Shown piece by piece: positions 8,801-14,942 of a stretch of DNA of 14,942 nt; within the stretch, counting starts at the first letter, position 1, and every line of letters begins with the position of its first letter. The position numbers were made by a program, and so were the translations under genes. The notes beneath the pieces are model-generated. The model saw nothing but the letters and a program-made list of their open reading frames with translations. It was not told the DNA's origin and did not search any database. The stretch is from an uncultured Veillonella sp. (GTDB lineage: Bacteria; Bacillota; Negativicutes; Veillonellales; Veillonellaceae): positions 1-14,942 of the forward strand of contig URSE01000024.1 in assembly GCA_900550455.1 (NCBI GenBank), written 5' to 3'.

Positions 8801-9096
8801 ACTGCCATATTGAGGCCTACTTGGCCGCCCAAGGTAGCTAATAAGGCATCTGGCCGTTCTTTTTTGATAACTTCTGTAACGAAGTCCAAGGAGATTGGCT
8901 CGATGTAGACGCGGTCAGCAATGTCTTCATCCGTCATGATGGTCGCTGGGTTAGAGTTAACCAAGACCACTTCATAGCCTTCTTCTCGAAGAGATCGGCA
9001 AGCCTGTGTGCCAGCGTAGTCAAATTCAGCCGCTTGGCCAATAATGATTGGGCCAGAACCAATTACGAGTACTTTATGGAATTCTTTGTTAGACAT
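5887..9096 (-). CDS. carB: Carbamoyl-phosphate synthase large subunit
   Basis: This subunit uses ammonia from CarA, bicarbonate and two ATP to make carbamoyl phosphate. The protein has 1069 residues, full length for the family. The two homologous synthetase halves are obvious. The first starts VLVIGSGPIIIGQAAEFDY (9-27) with ATP-grasp loop IIRPAFTMGGTGGG (166-179) and IEVNPRVSRSSA (296-307). The second starts VIVLGSGPIRIGQGVEFDY (553-571) with IVRPSYVLGGRAM (704-716) and IEVNPRSSRT (831-840). The C-terminal MGS-like allosteric domain (about 931-1060, ATGGTGRYF at 966-974) is where such enzymes bind regulators, commonly UMP or PRPP. A TTG codon nine bases further upstream also opens the frame, but the ATG at 9096 is preferred because AAAGGG lies nine bases before it. 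The start is two bases after the carA stop. No frameshift or missing catalytic block is seen. Confidence 0.97.
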   Translation of the reverse strand: MSNKEFHKVLVIGSGPIIIGQAAEFDYAGTQACRSLREEGYEVVLVNSNPATIMTDEDIADRVYIEPISLDFVTEVIKKERPDALLATLGGQVGLNMAVELSEAGVLEEYGVRLLGTSLAAIKQAEDRELFKAAMQRIGQPVPESDIFTDLEEAVVFANRIGYPIIIRPAFTMGGTGGGIAHDEDEMYEIARRGIKLSPIHQILVERSVAGWKEIEYEVMRDSANNCIIVCNMENIDPVGVHTGDSIVVAPSQTLNDIQYQMLRTAAVDIIRYLEIEGGCNVQYALNPDTNEYIVIEVNPRVSRSSALASKATGYPIARVAAKIATGMTLDQIENAITGETKACFEPTLDYVVTKFPRWPFDKFNLADRTLGTQMKATGEVMAIDRTMEGSLLKAIRSLEIGLDHIALPKIAHESMEQIIERLHLVDDERIYVVAEALRRGISVEKIHYITKIDIWFIEKIKNIVVLEKDLAANGVTESNLTTAKRYSMPDAVIARYANTTAEAILAKREAMKLFPTYKYVDTCAAEFDAKTPYYYSAYAREDEVKPLGQEGVIVLGSGPIRIGQGVEFDYCSVHSAWALRKAGKKSIIINNNPETVSTDFDTSDSLYFEPLTVEDVMEVIRKEQPAGVIAQFGGQTAINLAGPLAERGVKILGTSVDAIDMAEDRERFDELLAKLGISRPVGALVTSDEEALEAAKKLQYPLIVRPSYVLGGRAMEIVYNDAELNKYMKEAVVASKEHPVLIDRYMVGMEVEVDAIADGEDVCIPGIMEQIERAGVHSGDSMAVYPAQHLSQELIDQIVDYTRRIAIGLNVKGVLNIQYIVSAEGELNVIEVNPRSSRTVPFLSKVTGINMVECATRIALGASLKDLGLPSGLVPSRDLVAVKAPVFSFSKMGLVEIALGPEMKSTGEVMGIGRTYSEALYKAINGAKMRIPEDGTILMTVADRDKEEAANLAKGFIELGYHIEATGGTGRYFKEHGVDCKVVNKISEGADNCADHIKNDSIDLVLNTLTAGKRPEREGFQLRRLAVEMGTPCLTSLDTAREVLRVVADRKNVANQSVEAMQDFRLEK

Positions 9097-9098
9097 AA

Positions 9099-10169
9099 TT
9101 AGCAACCCTTTCTCATCATTTCTTCGAACTCTTTAAAGAGGTATAGGTTATCAGTTGGCCCAGGAGATGCTTCTGGATGGTATTGAATGGAAATAATCGG
9201 ATATTCCAAGTGTTTCATTCCTTCTACAGTGCCATCGTTAACAGACCGATGGGTAATCTCTACCTTGCTTGAATCCAGAGAGTTTTCATCCACTGCATAA
9301 CCATGGTTTTGGGAGGTAATATACACCCGCTTAGTCCGAAGGTCTTGCACTGGATGGTTAGACCCGCGATGACCGAATGGGAGCTTATAAGTTGAACCGC
9401 CATAGGCCTGCGCTAAGACTTGATGGCCCATACAAATACCGAAAATTGGTTTCTTACCGAAGAGCTTTTTCACTTCCTCTACGGCAAAGCCCAAATCAGC
9501 TGGGTCCCCAGGACCATTAGAAAGGAAGATCCCATCAGGATTTACAGCCAATACATCTTCCGCCTTAGCATCAGCTGGGAAGATGGTGAGTCGACAACCT
9601 TCCGCTTCTAAGGAACGAAGGATATTTTCTTTAACCCCAAAATCATACACAGCTACGTGGAATTCTGCATTCCGGTCTCCGCGAAGGCCTTGCCATTTAG
9701 TGGTAACACGCATAACTTGGTCACGTGGCAATTCTTGCGCCAAAAGTTCTTGCACCTTATCGTCTGGATAATCAGCCCGTACAATCACGCCTTTCATTAC
9801 GCCGTGATTACGAATAGCCCTTGTAATAGCCCGTGTATCTACATTGTAGAGGCAAGGAATGCCATGGAGGCGAAGGTACTCGGAGAAAAGGCCTTCGGAT
9901 TGCCAGTTGCTTGGGAAATCGCAGAGCTCGCCTACGATAAAACCTCGTGCATATGGCTTAGGCCCTTGGCAGATAGCATTCAAGGTCCCGTAATTACCAA
10001 TCAAAGGATAGGTAAGGGTAATAATTTGATCCGCATAGGATGGATCTGTCAAGATTTCTTGGTAACCAGTCATACCGGTATTGAATACAACCTCACCTAC
10101 TGTTGGTGCACCGCCAAGGATATCACCTTCAAAAACGGTGCCATTTTCTAATACTAGTTTGCCTCTCAT
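9099..10169 (-). CDS. carA: Carbamoyl-phosphate synthase small (glutaminase) subunit
   Basis: This subunit hydrolyses glutamine and channels ammonia to CarB. It has 356 residues, normal for the family. The N-terminal CPSase small-subunit domain (1-150) includes FNTGMTGYQEILTDPSY. The C-terminal class I glutamine amidotransferase domain has the oxyanion region LSNGPGDP (216-223), the nucleophile Cys246 in GICMGHQ, and His331/Glu333 in YHPEASPGP, so the catalytic triad is complete. The ATG overlaps the pyrC stop by four bases (ATGA), which indicates coupled translation, and an AAGGGG stretch lies about ten bases upstream. It is paired with carB directly downstream. As no second CarA/CarB pair is visible, this pair may also supply arginine synthesis, but that is only an inference. 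Confidence 0.97.
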   Translation of the reverse strand: MRGKLVLENGTVFEGDILGGAPTVGEVVFNTGMTGYQEILTDPSYADQIITLTYPLIGNYGTLNAICQGPKPYARGFIVGELCDFPSNWQSEGLFSEYLRLHGIPCLYNVDTRAITRAIRNHGVMKGVIVRADYPDDKVQELLAQELPRDQVMRVTTKWQGLRGDRNAEFHVAVYDFGVKENILRSLEAEGCRLTIFPADAKAEDVLAVNPDGIFLSNGPGDPADLGFAVEEVKKLFGKKPIFGICMGHQVLAQAYGGSTYKLPFGHRGSNHPVQDLRTKRVYITSQNHGYAVDENSLDSSKVEITHRSVNDGTVEGMKHLEYPIISIQYHPEASPGPTDNLYLFKEFEEMMRKGC

Positions 10170-11455
10170 GGAAGTACAACCCCTTCTTTCATAACGATCT
10201 TGCCATCGACGACGGTCAATTTAGGACGGCCGGTTACGGTCATACCATCAAATGGGCTTATCTTGCCCTTAGTGTAGAACTTATTGCGATCAACAGTCCA
10301 TTGCTCCTCTGTAGAGAAAACGGTAATATCCGCCGCTTTACCCACTTCCAAAACGCCCCCTTCGACGCCAATCAATTGAGCTGGACGGGTAGACATTTTT
10401 TCTACCACCTGATCAAGGGTCAATTTACCCTCTCCATAGGCATTGGTGATAACCCCTGCTAGCGATGTTTCAAGGCCAGAGAAGCCAGCTGGTGCACAGC
10501 AAAATTCTTGGTCTTTTTCTTCATAAGCGTGTGGTGCATGGTCTGTAATAATAGCATCGATGGTGCCATCTTTCAAGCCTTCTAACAGGGCTTGTCTATG
10601 GTCTTCAGATCGGATTGGTGGATTCATCTTGAATGCTGGATTATATTGGCGGAGGTACTCATCGGTGAAGGACAAGTGCTGGCTTGTCACTTCGCAGGTA
10701 ACCTTAATCCCCTTAGCCTTGGCTTGGCGAACTAAGTCAACCGTATGCTTGGAAGAAACATGGGCAATATGGATATGACCACCAGTCATTTCAGCTAGCA
10801 TGATATCACGAGAAGCAGCCATATCTTCGGCTACTGCAGGACGTCCTTTGACACCCAACTCATAGGATACGATACCTTCATGCATATGCCCTTCCTTAGT
10901 AAGGGATACTTCTTCTGCATGGTCGATAACCATCTTACCGAACATAGAGGAGTATTCGAGAGCTCGGCGCATAAAAGCAGCAGATTCTACATAGTGTCCA
11001 TCATCAGAGAAACCTACAACACCTGCTTCTGCCATATCACCCATTTCAGCCAATTGCTTGCCTTCAAGGTTCTTGGAGATAGCGCCGATGAAGCTCACCT
11101 TAACAAGACCCGTAAGTTCTGCCTGTTTTTGTAAGCCTCTTACTAAGGCTGCATTGTCTACAACTGGTGTCGTATTAGCCATGGTTGCCACTCGGGTAAA
11201 CCCGCCAGCAGCAGCTGCTTGTGTGCCGGAATGAAAGTCTTCCTTAGCCTCTTGACCCGGTTCTCGCAAGTGGGTGTGAATATCGATAAAACCTGGTGCT
11301 ACAATAAGGCCTGTCGCGTCAAAGACCTCTGCTCCAGGAGCCTCTAAGCCTTGACCGATTTGAGCAATCACGCCATTATCTACCAATACGTCAGCAATTT
11401 CATTTTGTCCTTTTGCTGGGTTTACTACCCGGCCATTTTTAATTAGCAAGCTCAC
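10166..11455 (-). CDS. pyrC: Dihydroorotase (class I, Bacillus type)
   Basis: This zinc amidohydrolase cyclises carbamoyl aspartate to dihydroorotate, the third step of the pathway. It has 429 residues, close to Bacillus PyrC (428) and longer than the E. coli type (about 348). Metal and catalytic residues visible in the expected order are His60 and His62 (DIHTHLREPG), Asp151 (FSDDG), His179 (DHAEE), His232 (HIAHVSS) and Asp305 (ITDHAPH). The start is judged to be GTG at 11455, giving VSLLIKNGRVVNP. The perfect Shine-Dalgarno GGAGGTGA at 11468-11461 lies five bases before it, whereas the ATG at 11470 would sit on top of that ribosome site. The gene overlaps the end of pyrB by 17 bases. Confidence 0.96.
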   Translation of the reverse strand: MSLLIKNGRVVNPAKGQNEIADVLVDNGVIAQIGQGLEAPGAEVFDATGLIVAPGFIDIHTHLREPGQEAKEDFHSGTQAAAAGGFTRVATMANTTPVVDNAALVRGLQKQAELTGLVKVSFIGAISKNLEGKQLAEMGDMAEAGVVGFSDDGHYVESAAFMRRALEYSSMFGKMVIDHAEEVSLTKEGHMHEGIVSYELGVKGRPAVAEDMAASRDIMLAEMTGGHIHIAHVSSKHTVDLVRQAKAKGIKVTCEVTSQHLSFTDEYLRQYNPAFKMNPPIRSEDHRQALLEGLKDGTIDAIITDHAPHAYEEKDQEFCCAPAGFSGLETSLAGVITNAYGEGKLTLDQVVEKMSTRPAQLIGVEGGVLEVGKAADITVFSTEEQWTVDRNKFYTKGKISPFDGMTVTGRPKLTVVDGKIVMKEGVVLP

Positions 11456-12389
11456 TACCGTCACCTCCATGGATCGTTAAGTACAACACAGCCATACGTA
11501 CGGATACGCCATTCCGTACCTGTTCTTGAATAGCGGATTGATCCCAATAGGCAACATCCGGAGAAATTTCAAGCCCGCGGTTCATAGGACCTGGATGCAA
11601 AACTAATACATTCGGCTTAGCCAAGGCCAAAACCTCTTTATTAATGCCAAAAATACGAGCATATTCACGGTTAGTTGGGTAGAGGGCGGAATTAATCCGT
11701 TCCAACTGAATGCGGAGAACATTGACTACATCAGCATCCTTAATTGCTTCACGCACATCGTGATGAACGGTGACACCCAACTTTTCTAACTCTGGATACA
11801 CCAAGGTTCGTGGACCTGCCAAGTGGACATCAGCCCCCATCTTGGTAAGGCCATAGATATTAGAACGAGCTACGCGGGAGTGCATGATATCACCTACGAT
11901 AACTACCTTTTTACCGGCAATAGATCCTAGTCGTTCCCTGATGGTGAACATATCCAAGAGGGCTTGGGTTGGATGTTCATGAGCCCCATCACCAGCATTG
12001 ATGATGAGTGGTTCTACTGCCTTTGTAGCATAAAGAGGAGCCCCTTCTGCGGAGTGCCGCATAACGATAGCATCTGTACCCATGTAGGAAAGGGTCAAAA
12101 GGGTATCGCGGAAGGATTCACCCTTGCCCATAGAAGAACCAGATGGGGAGATGTTTATAACATCAGCCCCCAAATATTTGCCGGCCAATTCAAAAGAGGA
12201 CCGGGTTCGTGTGCTCGGTTCCATAAATAAGTTGATGATGGCCTTTCCCTTCAAATAAGGAATCTTCTTATCGTCCGACAAAACGACCTGTTTCATCTTT
12301 TGAGCTACATCCAATATCAATTGGATTTCTTCCTTGGTAGCATCTTGAAGCCCTAAAAGGTTTCTCCCTTTCAAGCTAACGTTCGCCAT
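11439..12389 (-). CDS. pyrB: Aspartate carbamoyltransferase catalytic subunit
   Basis: This enzyme transfers the carbamoyl group to aspartate, the committed step of pyrimidine synthesis. The protein has 316 residues, slightly longer than Bacillus PyrB (304). The carbamoyl-phosphate motif EPSTRTRSSF (57-66), Lys89 in the mobile loop SMGKGES, HPTQALLD (139-146) and HPGPMNRG (265-272) are all present, so the active site is complete. No regulatory subunit gene (pyrI) is adjacent, in line with Bacillus-like unregulated trimers. The ATG at 12389 follows GAGGAGGTAGGA with good spacing. An in-frame start at 12437 lies inside the attenuator hairpin and is rejected. It is the first gene of the pyr operon. 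Its last codons (GGDGSELAN) double as the ribosome site and start of pyrC. Confidence 0.97.
   Translation of the reverse strand: MANVSLKGRNLLGLQDATKEEIQLILDVAQKMKQVVLSDDKKIPYLKGKAIINLFMEPSTRTRSSFELAGKYLGADVINISPSGSSMGKGESFRDTLLTLSYMGTDAIVMRHSAEGAPLYATKAVEPLIINAGDGAHEHPTQALLDMFTIRERLGSIAGKKVVIVGDIMHSRVARSNIYGLTKMGADVHLAGPRTLVYPELEKLGVTVHHDVREAIKDADVVNVLRIQLERINSALYPTNREYARIFGINKEVLALAKPNVLVLHPGPMNRGLEISPDVAYWDQSAIQEQVRNGVSVRMAVLYLTIHGGDGSELAN
11461..11468 (-). promoter_or_regulatory. Ribosome site fixing the GTG start of pyrC
   Basis: GGAGGTGA on the minus strand lies within the last codons of pyrB, five bases upstream of GTG at 11455. It decides the pyrC start in favour of GTG over the upstream ATG at 11470, which overlaps this element. 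Confidence 0.8.
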
Positions 12390-12412
12390 TCCTACCTCCT
12401 CGTAGTGCTTAC

Positions 12413-12443
12413 AAAAAAGACCTTTTGCCCAGGGCAAAAGGTC
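12413..12443 (-). terminator. pyr attenuator terminator
   Basis: The minus strand carries GACCTTTTGC, loop CCTGG, GCAAAAGGTC, then six T residues (12418-12413). This 10-bp stem with a U-tract is a strong intrinsic terminator. It ends 24 bases upstream of the pyrB start codon, and its 5' arm is shared with the antiterminator. Confidence 0.92.
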
Positions 12444-12500
12444 GGATAGTTTCTATGAAAGAATACACCAAGCCCAGGGGACCGGTGTTAAACTATATTC

Positions 12501-12532
12501 CCTTATTAGCCTCTCTGGACTATCTTTAAAGG
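12501..12532 (-). promoter_or_regulatory. PyrR-binding RNA hairpin
   Basis: The minus strand at 12521-12508 reads AGTCCAGAGAGGCT, an exact match to the PyrR recognition loop consensus (ARUCCNGNGAGGYU). AGUC pairs with GGCU around a CAGAGA hexaloop. After an internal bulge, a lower CCTT/AAGG stem (12532-12529 with 12504-12501) completes the bulged hairpin typical of Bacillus pyr leaders. Confidence 0.92.
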
Positions 12533-12574
12533 TGCTTGTAAATCGGCCTCTCGTGCCGTAATTTATCTGAATTA

Positions 12575-12603
12575 ATTATACAAAAAAGCAGTCCCTTCGT
12601 CAA
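12575..12603 (-). promoter_or_regulatory. Promoter of the pyr operon
   Basis: On the minus strand, TTGACG (12603-12598) and TATAAT (12580-12575) are separated by exactly 17 bases, which is 11 of 12 consensus positions for the housekeeping sigma factor. Transcription should begin near 12568, leaving the attenuator in the leader. The -35 lies inside the loop of the upstream terminator. Confidence 0.88.
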
Positions 12604-12613
12604 TTAAAGGGAC
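12582..12613 (-). terminator. Terminator of the upstream whiA/secreted-protein unit
   Basis: The minus strand reads GTCCCTT (12613-12607), a nine-base loop, AAGGGAC (12597-12591), TGC, then six T residues (12587-12582). The stem is 7 bp plus a possible G-U pair. It lies 74 bases after the stop codon of the secreted-protein gene and overlaps the pyr promoter almost completely. Confidence 0.75.
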
Positions 12614-12687
12614 CGTGAAATCTAGCCTATCTTCCAAGGAAGGAGGATACGTATCTATATTATGTACAGGTTATCTACCCATTGTGC

Positions 12688-14055
12688 TTACAAATTGAGT
12701 TGTACTGGTACTGTATGATCATCAACGCCATCAGATGCTCCTGTAGTTTCACTAGCAGCTGGGCCGGCTTGAGTCGATAAATCCCCGGTATTTACCGGCA
12801 AGGACACGGGAGCTGCTTCCCGCACTTGTTTCTCAGGAATTAAAAGGAACTTAACAGGTAGGTTAGAGGCCCCCGCAGGAATAAACTCGATATAAAGGTT
12901 GTCTCCCCCATGGTAGGTCCCCAAGTAAGCCGTATCTAAGATAGTTTGATGGCCGATATAAGGATCTCCTACATGGTAGATCTTGGATTCGTTATCTGTA
13001 GATACTAAGAAGGACCCAGAATAAGCGCCACCCTGTGGGTTAAAGTAGAGTCTAAATGGCTCTGTCCCTTGGGTCTTTATAGTCAAATGATAGGAGACAC
13101 CAAAGTTACCTGCATCTTTAACCAATGCCTTATGGTCCATTTCATCCACACCTAGAATAAAAGGATCTTCTCGGTCATTAGCCACCTCTACATAGGCTGC
13201 TCCTAAATTAGAATCGAATACAGTTGGTACAGACAAAGTCCGAAAGGCCCCATCAACATAGGTTCCCCGTAGACGAACATCATCAATAGGTAAGTACTTA
13301 GCCCCTTCTACGAAATCCATGACCTTAGCCTTATAAGGAAGGGCTAAGGTTTCTACAAAGGCATCTCCCGTCGTCGTAAGGTCTACCATGCCAGTAAATA
13401 GGTCCTCTTCTTTAACCTTCTTGTTATCTAACTTGGTAAAGATCTGCTTTTTCTCACCTGGCTTGAGGACAAAGGTTTCCACCACTGGCTTGAGGCCACC
13501 AAAAGGAACTTTACGGCTATAGGGTTGGATAGCCTTGCGCAAGTCAACAGCTCCTTCATTAATCGTGCGAACGGCACCTTGCCCTTGCTCCCCTTTATGT
13601 TTCTTAGTCTTCAAGGCCTTCTTATCTAAGTATTGGTTGCCGAAAAGAGGTACTTCTAAATCTTTTTGTGAAAGGTCTCGACCAGCAGCAAAATAATCAG
13701 GTGTAGACTTGGAGGCTAACTCTCGATGGATGGTCACAGTCTGCCGTTTAAAAGTCTTGTTTTGGACTGTTAAACCAATCTTCATAGGCTCCTTGGTTTC
13801 ATTTACATGGTAAAAGTAGACCCGGCCCAGGCCATTAATAGTCCCTGCAGCTGTTACCCCTGGCTCTCCTACATACTCAGGAGAATCCGATAAAATTAGG
13901 GTGCCTTTAGTATTATCGACTTGCACAGGTAATTGAGTAAAACCATAATAACCAGAAGCAACCAAGTCAATAGAATTAGCTTGAGCCGCCCCCACAGACA
14001 GGCCCAACATGGCTAACACAGCCGCTACTAGACGGCGCATAGGACATTTTCTCAT
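12688..14055 (-). CDS. Secreted protein of unknown function
   Basis: I do not recognise this 455-residue protein. Its N-terminus is a clear Sec signal peptide: a basic stretch (MRKCPMRR), a hydrophobic core at 9-24, and a likely signal peptidase I site AQA|NS after residue 26. There is no lipobox cysteine at the cleavage site and no later hydrophobic segment long enough to be an anchor. The predicted mature protein therefore appears soluble outside the membrane, and it lacks cysteine entirely. The middle looks beta-rich with alternating hydrophobic residues. A basic segment rich in Lys (about 146-158, LDKKALKTKKHKG) and a low-complexity Ser/Thr/Ala/Gly-rich tail (about 420-450) frame it. The ATG at 14055 is chosen because AGGAG lies nine bases upstream; a GTG six bases earlier is too close to that site. 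It lies 46 bases downstream of whiA on the same strand, probably co-transcribed, and is followed by a terminator. Confidence 0.85.
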   Translation of the reverse strand: MRKCPMRRLVAAVLAMLGLSVGAAQANSIDLVASGYYGFTQLPVQVDNTKGTLILSDSPEYVGEPGVTAAGTINGLGRVYFYHVNETKEPMKIGLTVQNKTFKRQTVTIHRELASKSTPDYFAAGRDLSQKDLEVPLFGNQYLDKKALKTKKHKGEQGQGAVRTINEGAVDLRKAIQPYSRKVPFGGLKPVVETFVLKPGEKKQIFTKLDNKKVKEEDLFTGMVDLTTTGDAFVETLALPYKAKVMDFVEGAKYLPIDDVRLRGTYVDGAFRTLSVPTVFDSNLGAAYVEVANDREDPFILGVDEMDHKALVKDAGNFGVSYHLTIKTQGTEPFRLYFNPQGGAYSGSFLVSTDNESKIYHVGDPYIGHQTILDTAYLGTYHGGDNLYIEFIPAGASNLPVKFLLIPEKQVREAAPVSLPVNTGDLSTQAGPAASETTGASDGVDDHTVPVQLNL

Positions 14056-14101
14056 ATTCACTAACTCCTATCTAGGGACACTTCCTATCCCCCACACAAA
14101 C

Positions 14102-14942
14102 TTAAGCCTCCGCCATGGCAACAGGATCAATCTCTAGCGCCATAGCCTCTAATTTACGTAAGCGATGACCTATGCCGGACTTAGATAGGCTCCCTTCCAT
14201 CAACTCTTCTAAGTCCTTTAAACTAGCCTCTGGATTTTCCAAACGCAGTTTGGCTACTAGCTGTAGCTTATCAGGCAAATTATCTAGGCCCTTCTCCCGA
14301 TCTAAGATCCGGATGGCGGTCACTTGCCGAACCGCAGCATTAACCACCTTTTGTAGATTAGCTGTTTCGCAGTTAACTTGCCGGTTAATGGCATTTCTAA
14401 CCCCTTTCATAATGCGGACATTCTCAAAAGCCATGAGAGCTGACTGAGCCCCCATAATCTGAAGGGAGTTGGTAACGGAGTCCCCATCCTTAAGGTAGAC
14501 TACATAGTCTTCCTTACGATCCGTCATGCGGCCCGGCATAGCAAATAGGCCCAAGACATAAATCAATTCATCCGCAAAAAACGAAGAGGAAGTGGTAAAT
14601 TCCATATGATAATCAGCCTCTGGCTTGTTGACAGAACCCCCGCCCAGAAAGGCTCCTCGTAAGAAGGCCCGTCGCTCTTCCATACCAGATAACCAATCAT
14701 GAGGGATTTGAGCTGTCATAGGCCAAAGGTACAAGTCTTCTAAGACTCTTGTAGCCGCCTCAGAGGGCTCTACTGTCACCGTATATACCTTACGTTTACG
14801 GAGGTTAACCCCTTGACGGACTAGAACAGATGTCTCCAGCTTATAGTGGCGACGAAGCATGCCCAGGGTCCGTCGAGCTACCGCATTATGAGTGGTAACA
14901 AGGCGTATGCCCACCCGGCCTGAAGACCCGATTAGGAGGGAC
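14102..14942 (-). CDS. whiA: WhiA-family protein, N-terminus cut by window edge
   Basis: WhiA is a DNA-binding protein of Gram-positive-type bacteria, linked to sporulation in Streptomyces and to cell division in Bacillus. About 279 residues are visible and the frame is open to the right edge, so the first few dozen residues are missing. The N-terminal WhiA domain ends around LVRQGVNLRKRKVYTVTVE. A LAGLIDADG-homing-endonuclease-like fold follows (RRAFLRGAFLGGGSV through the block ending in NRQVNCETANLQKVVNAA). The C-terminal helix-turn-helix domain has LRLENPEASLKDLEELM and SKSGIGHRLRKLEAMA, typical of the family. A GTG at 14914 would give a shorter protein, but clear family-like sequence (LLIGSSGR) continues upstream of it, so it is internal. 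In many Firmicutes whiA follows rapZ and yvcK; any such genes would lie beyond the edge. Confidence 0.93.
   Translation of the reverse strand, partial: SLLIGSSGRVGIRLVTTHNAVARRTLGMLRRHYKLETSVLVRQGVNLRKRKVYTVTVEPSEAATRVLEDLYLWPMTAQIPHDWLSGMEERRAFLRGAFLGGGSVNKPEADYHMEFTTSSSFFADELIYVLGLFAMPGRMTDRKEDYVVYLKDGDSVTNSLQIMGAQSALMAFENVRIMKGVRNAINRQVNCETANLQKVVNAAVRQVTAIRILDREKGLDNLPDKLQLVAKLRLENPEASLKDLEELMEGSLSKSGIGHRLRKLEAMALEIDPVAMAEA

Larger units (their letters stand above)
12390..12568 (-). promoter_or_regulatory. pyr operon leader with PyrR-type attenuator
   Basis: This is a transcribed leader of about 179 bases, from the predicted start near 12568 to the pyrB ATG, that can fold in two exclusive ways. 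The PyrR-binding hairpin (12532-12501) acts as anti-antiterminator. The antiterminator pairs AAGG (12504-12501) and ATAGTTT (12496-12490) with AAACTAT (12452-12446) and CCTT (12441-12438). This consumes both the 3' side of the PyrR hairpin and the 5' arm of the terminator at 12443-12419. By analogy with Bacillus, PyrR bound to UMP or UTP would stabilise the first hairpin and so let the terminator form when pyrimidines are plentiful. A small upstream hairpin, CGGC/GCCG, lies at 12558-12544. Confidence 0.9.

Noticed and set aside
12390..12437. Longer pyrB beginning at 12437
   Set aside because: The extra 16 codons run through the attenuator terminator hairpin, resemble no ATCase N-terminus, and lack a ribosome site. 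ATG 12389 has GAGGAGGT upstream.
12646..12655. Perfect 10-base palindrome GATACGTATC after the secreted-protein gene
   Set aside because: It is short, isolated, not followed by a T-tract and not repeated elsewhere as a site, so chance is a sufficient explanation.
1..14942. CRISPR arrays, tRNA genes, insertion sequences or defence genes
   Set aside because: I saw no regularly spaced repeats, tRNA-like cloverleaf, transposase motif or terminal inverted repeats with target duplications.

Overview
The window looks like chromosomal DNA of a low-to-mid GC Firmicute. A PyrR-type RNA attenuator ahead of pyrB, the Bacillus-like order pyrB-pyrC-carA-carB-pyrK-pyrD, a class 1B (NAD-linked) dihydroorotate dehydrogenase pair and a whiA gene all point to Firmicutes. 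A Negativicutes member such as Veillonella would fit, but that placement is an inference from general resemblance. I see no tRNA, rRNA, CRISPR array, transposase or prophage gene. Eleven genes are supported: nine complete, and two cut by the window edges.

Left part (1-4100). A copper-type P1B ATPase (copA-like) runs leftward off the left edge. A 334-base AT-rich gap (2148-2481) separates it from a divergent rightward pair: a YigZ/IMPACT-family protein and a LysR-type regulator 50 bases behind it. The gap carries a perfect 12-base inverted repeat plus a third degenerate copy of the same box around a TATAAT element. This is a candidate operator for the ATPase gene. A 20-bp perfect hairpin (4107-4151) lies between the convergent lysR-type gene and pyrD and can terminate both.

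Centre (4168-12603). This is a compact leftward operon for de novo pyrimidine synthesis: pyrB, pyrC, carA, carB, pyrK, pyrD. Every junction overlaps or is separated by only one or two bases. The operon makes carbamoyl phosphate (CarAB), carbamoyl aspartate (PyrB), dihydroorotate (PyrC) and orotate (PyrD with PyrK). pyrE and pyrF, needed to reach UMP, are not in the window, nor is pyrR. The leader (about 12568-12390) has a near-consensus promoter, an exact PyrR-binding loop, an antiterminator and an intrinsic terminator, so UMP-responsive attenuation by a PyrR encoded elsewhere is expected.

Right part (12582-14942). Upstream of the operon, on the same strand, are a secreted cysteine-free protein of unknown function (455 aa) and the 3' part of whiA, which runs off the right edge. 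The terminator of this upstream pair is superimposed on the pyr promoter: the -35 hexamer lies in the hairpin loop.

Most of the window is ordinary housekeeping DNA. I found no convincing new multi-gene system. The points most worth checking are the pyr leader without pyrR, the terminator/promoter overlap, the repeated boxes before copA, and the unknown secreted protein.
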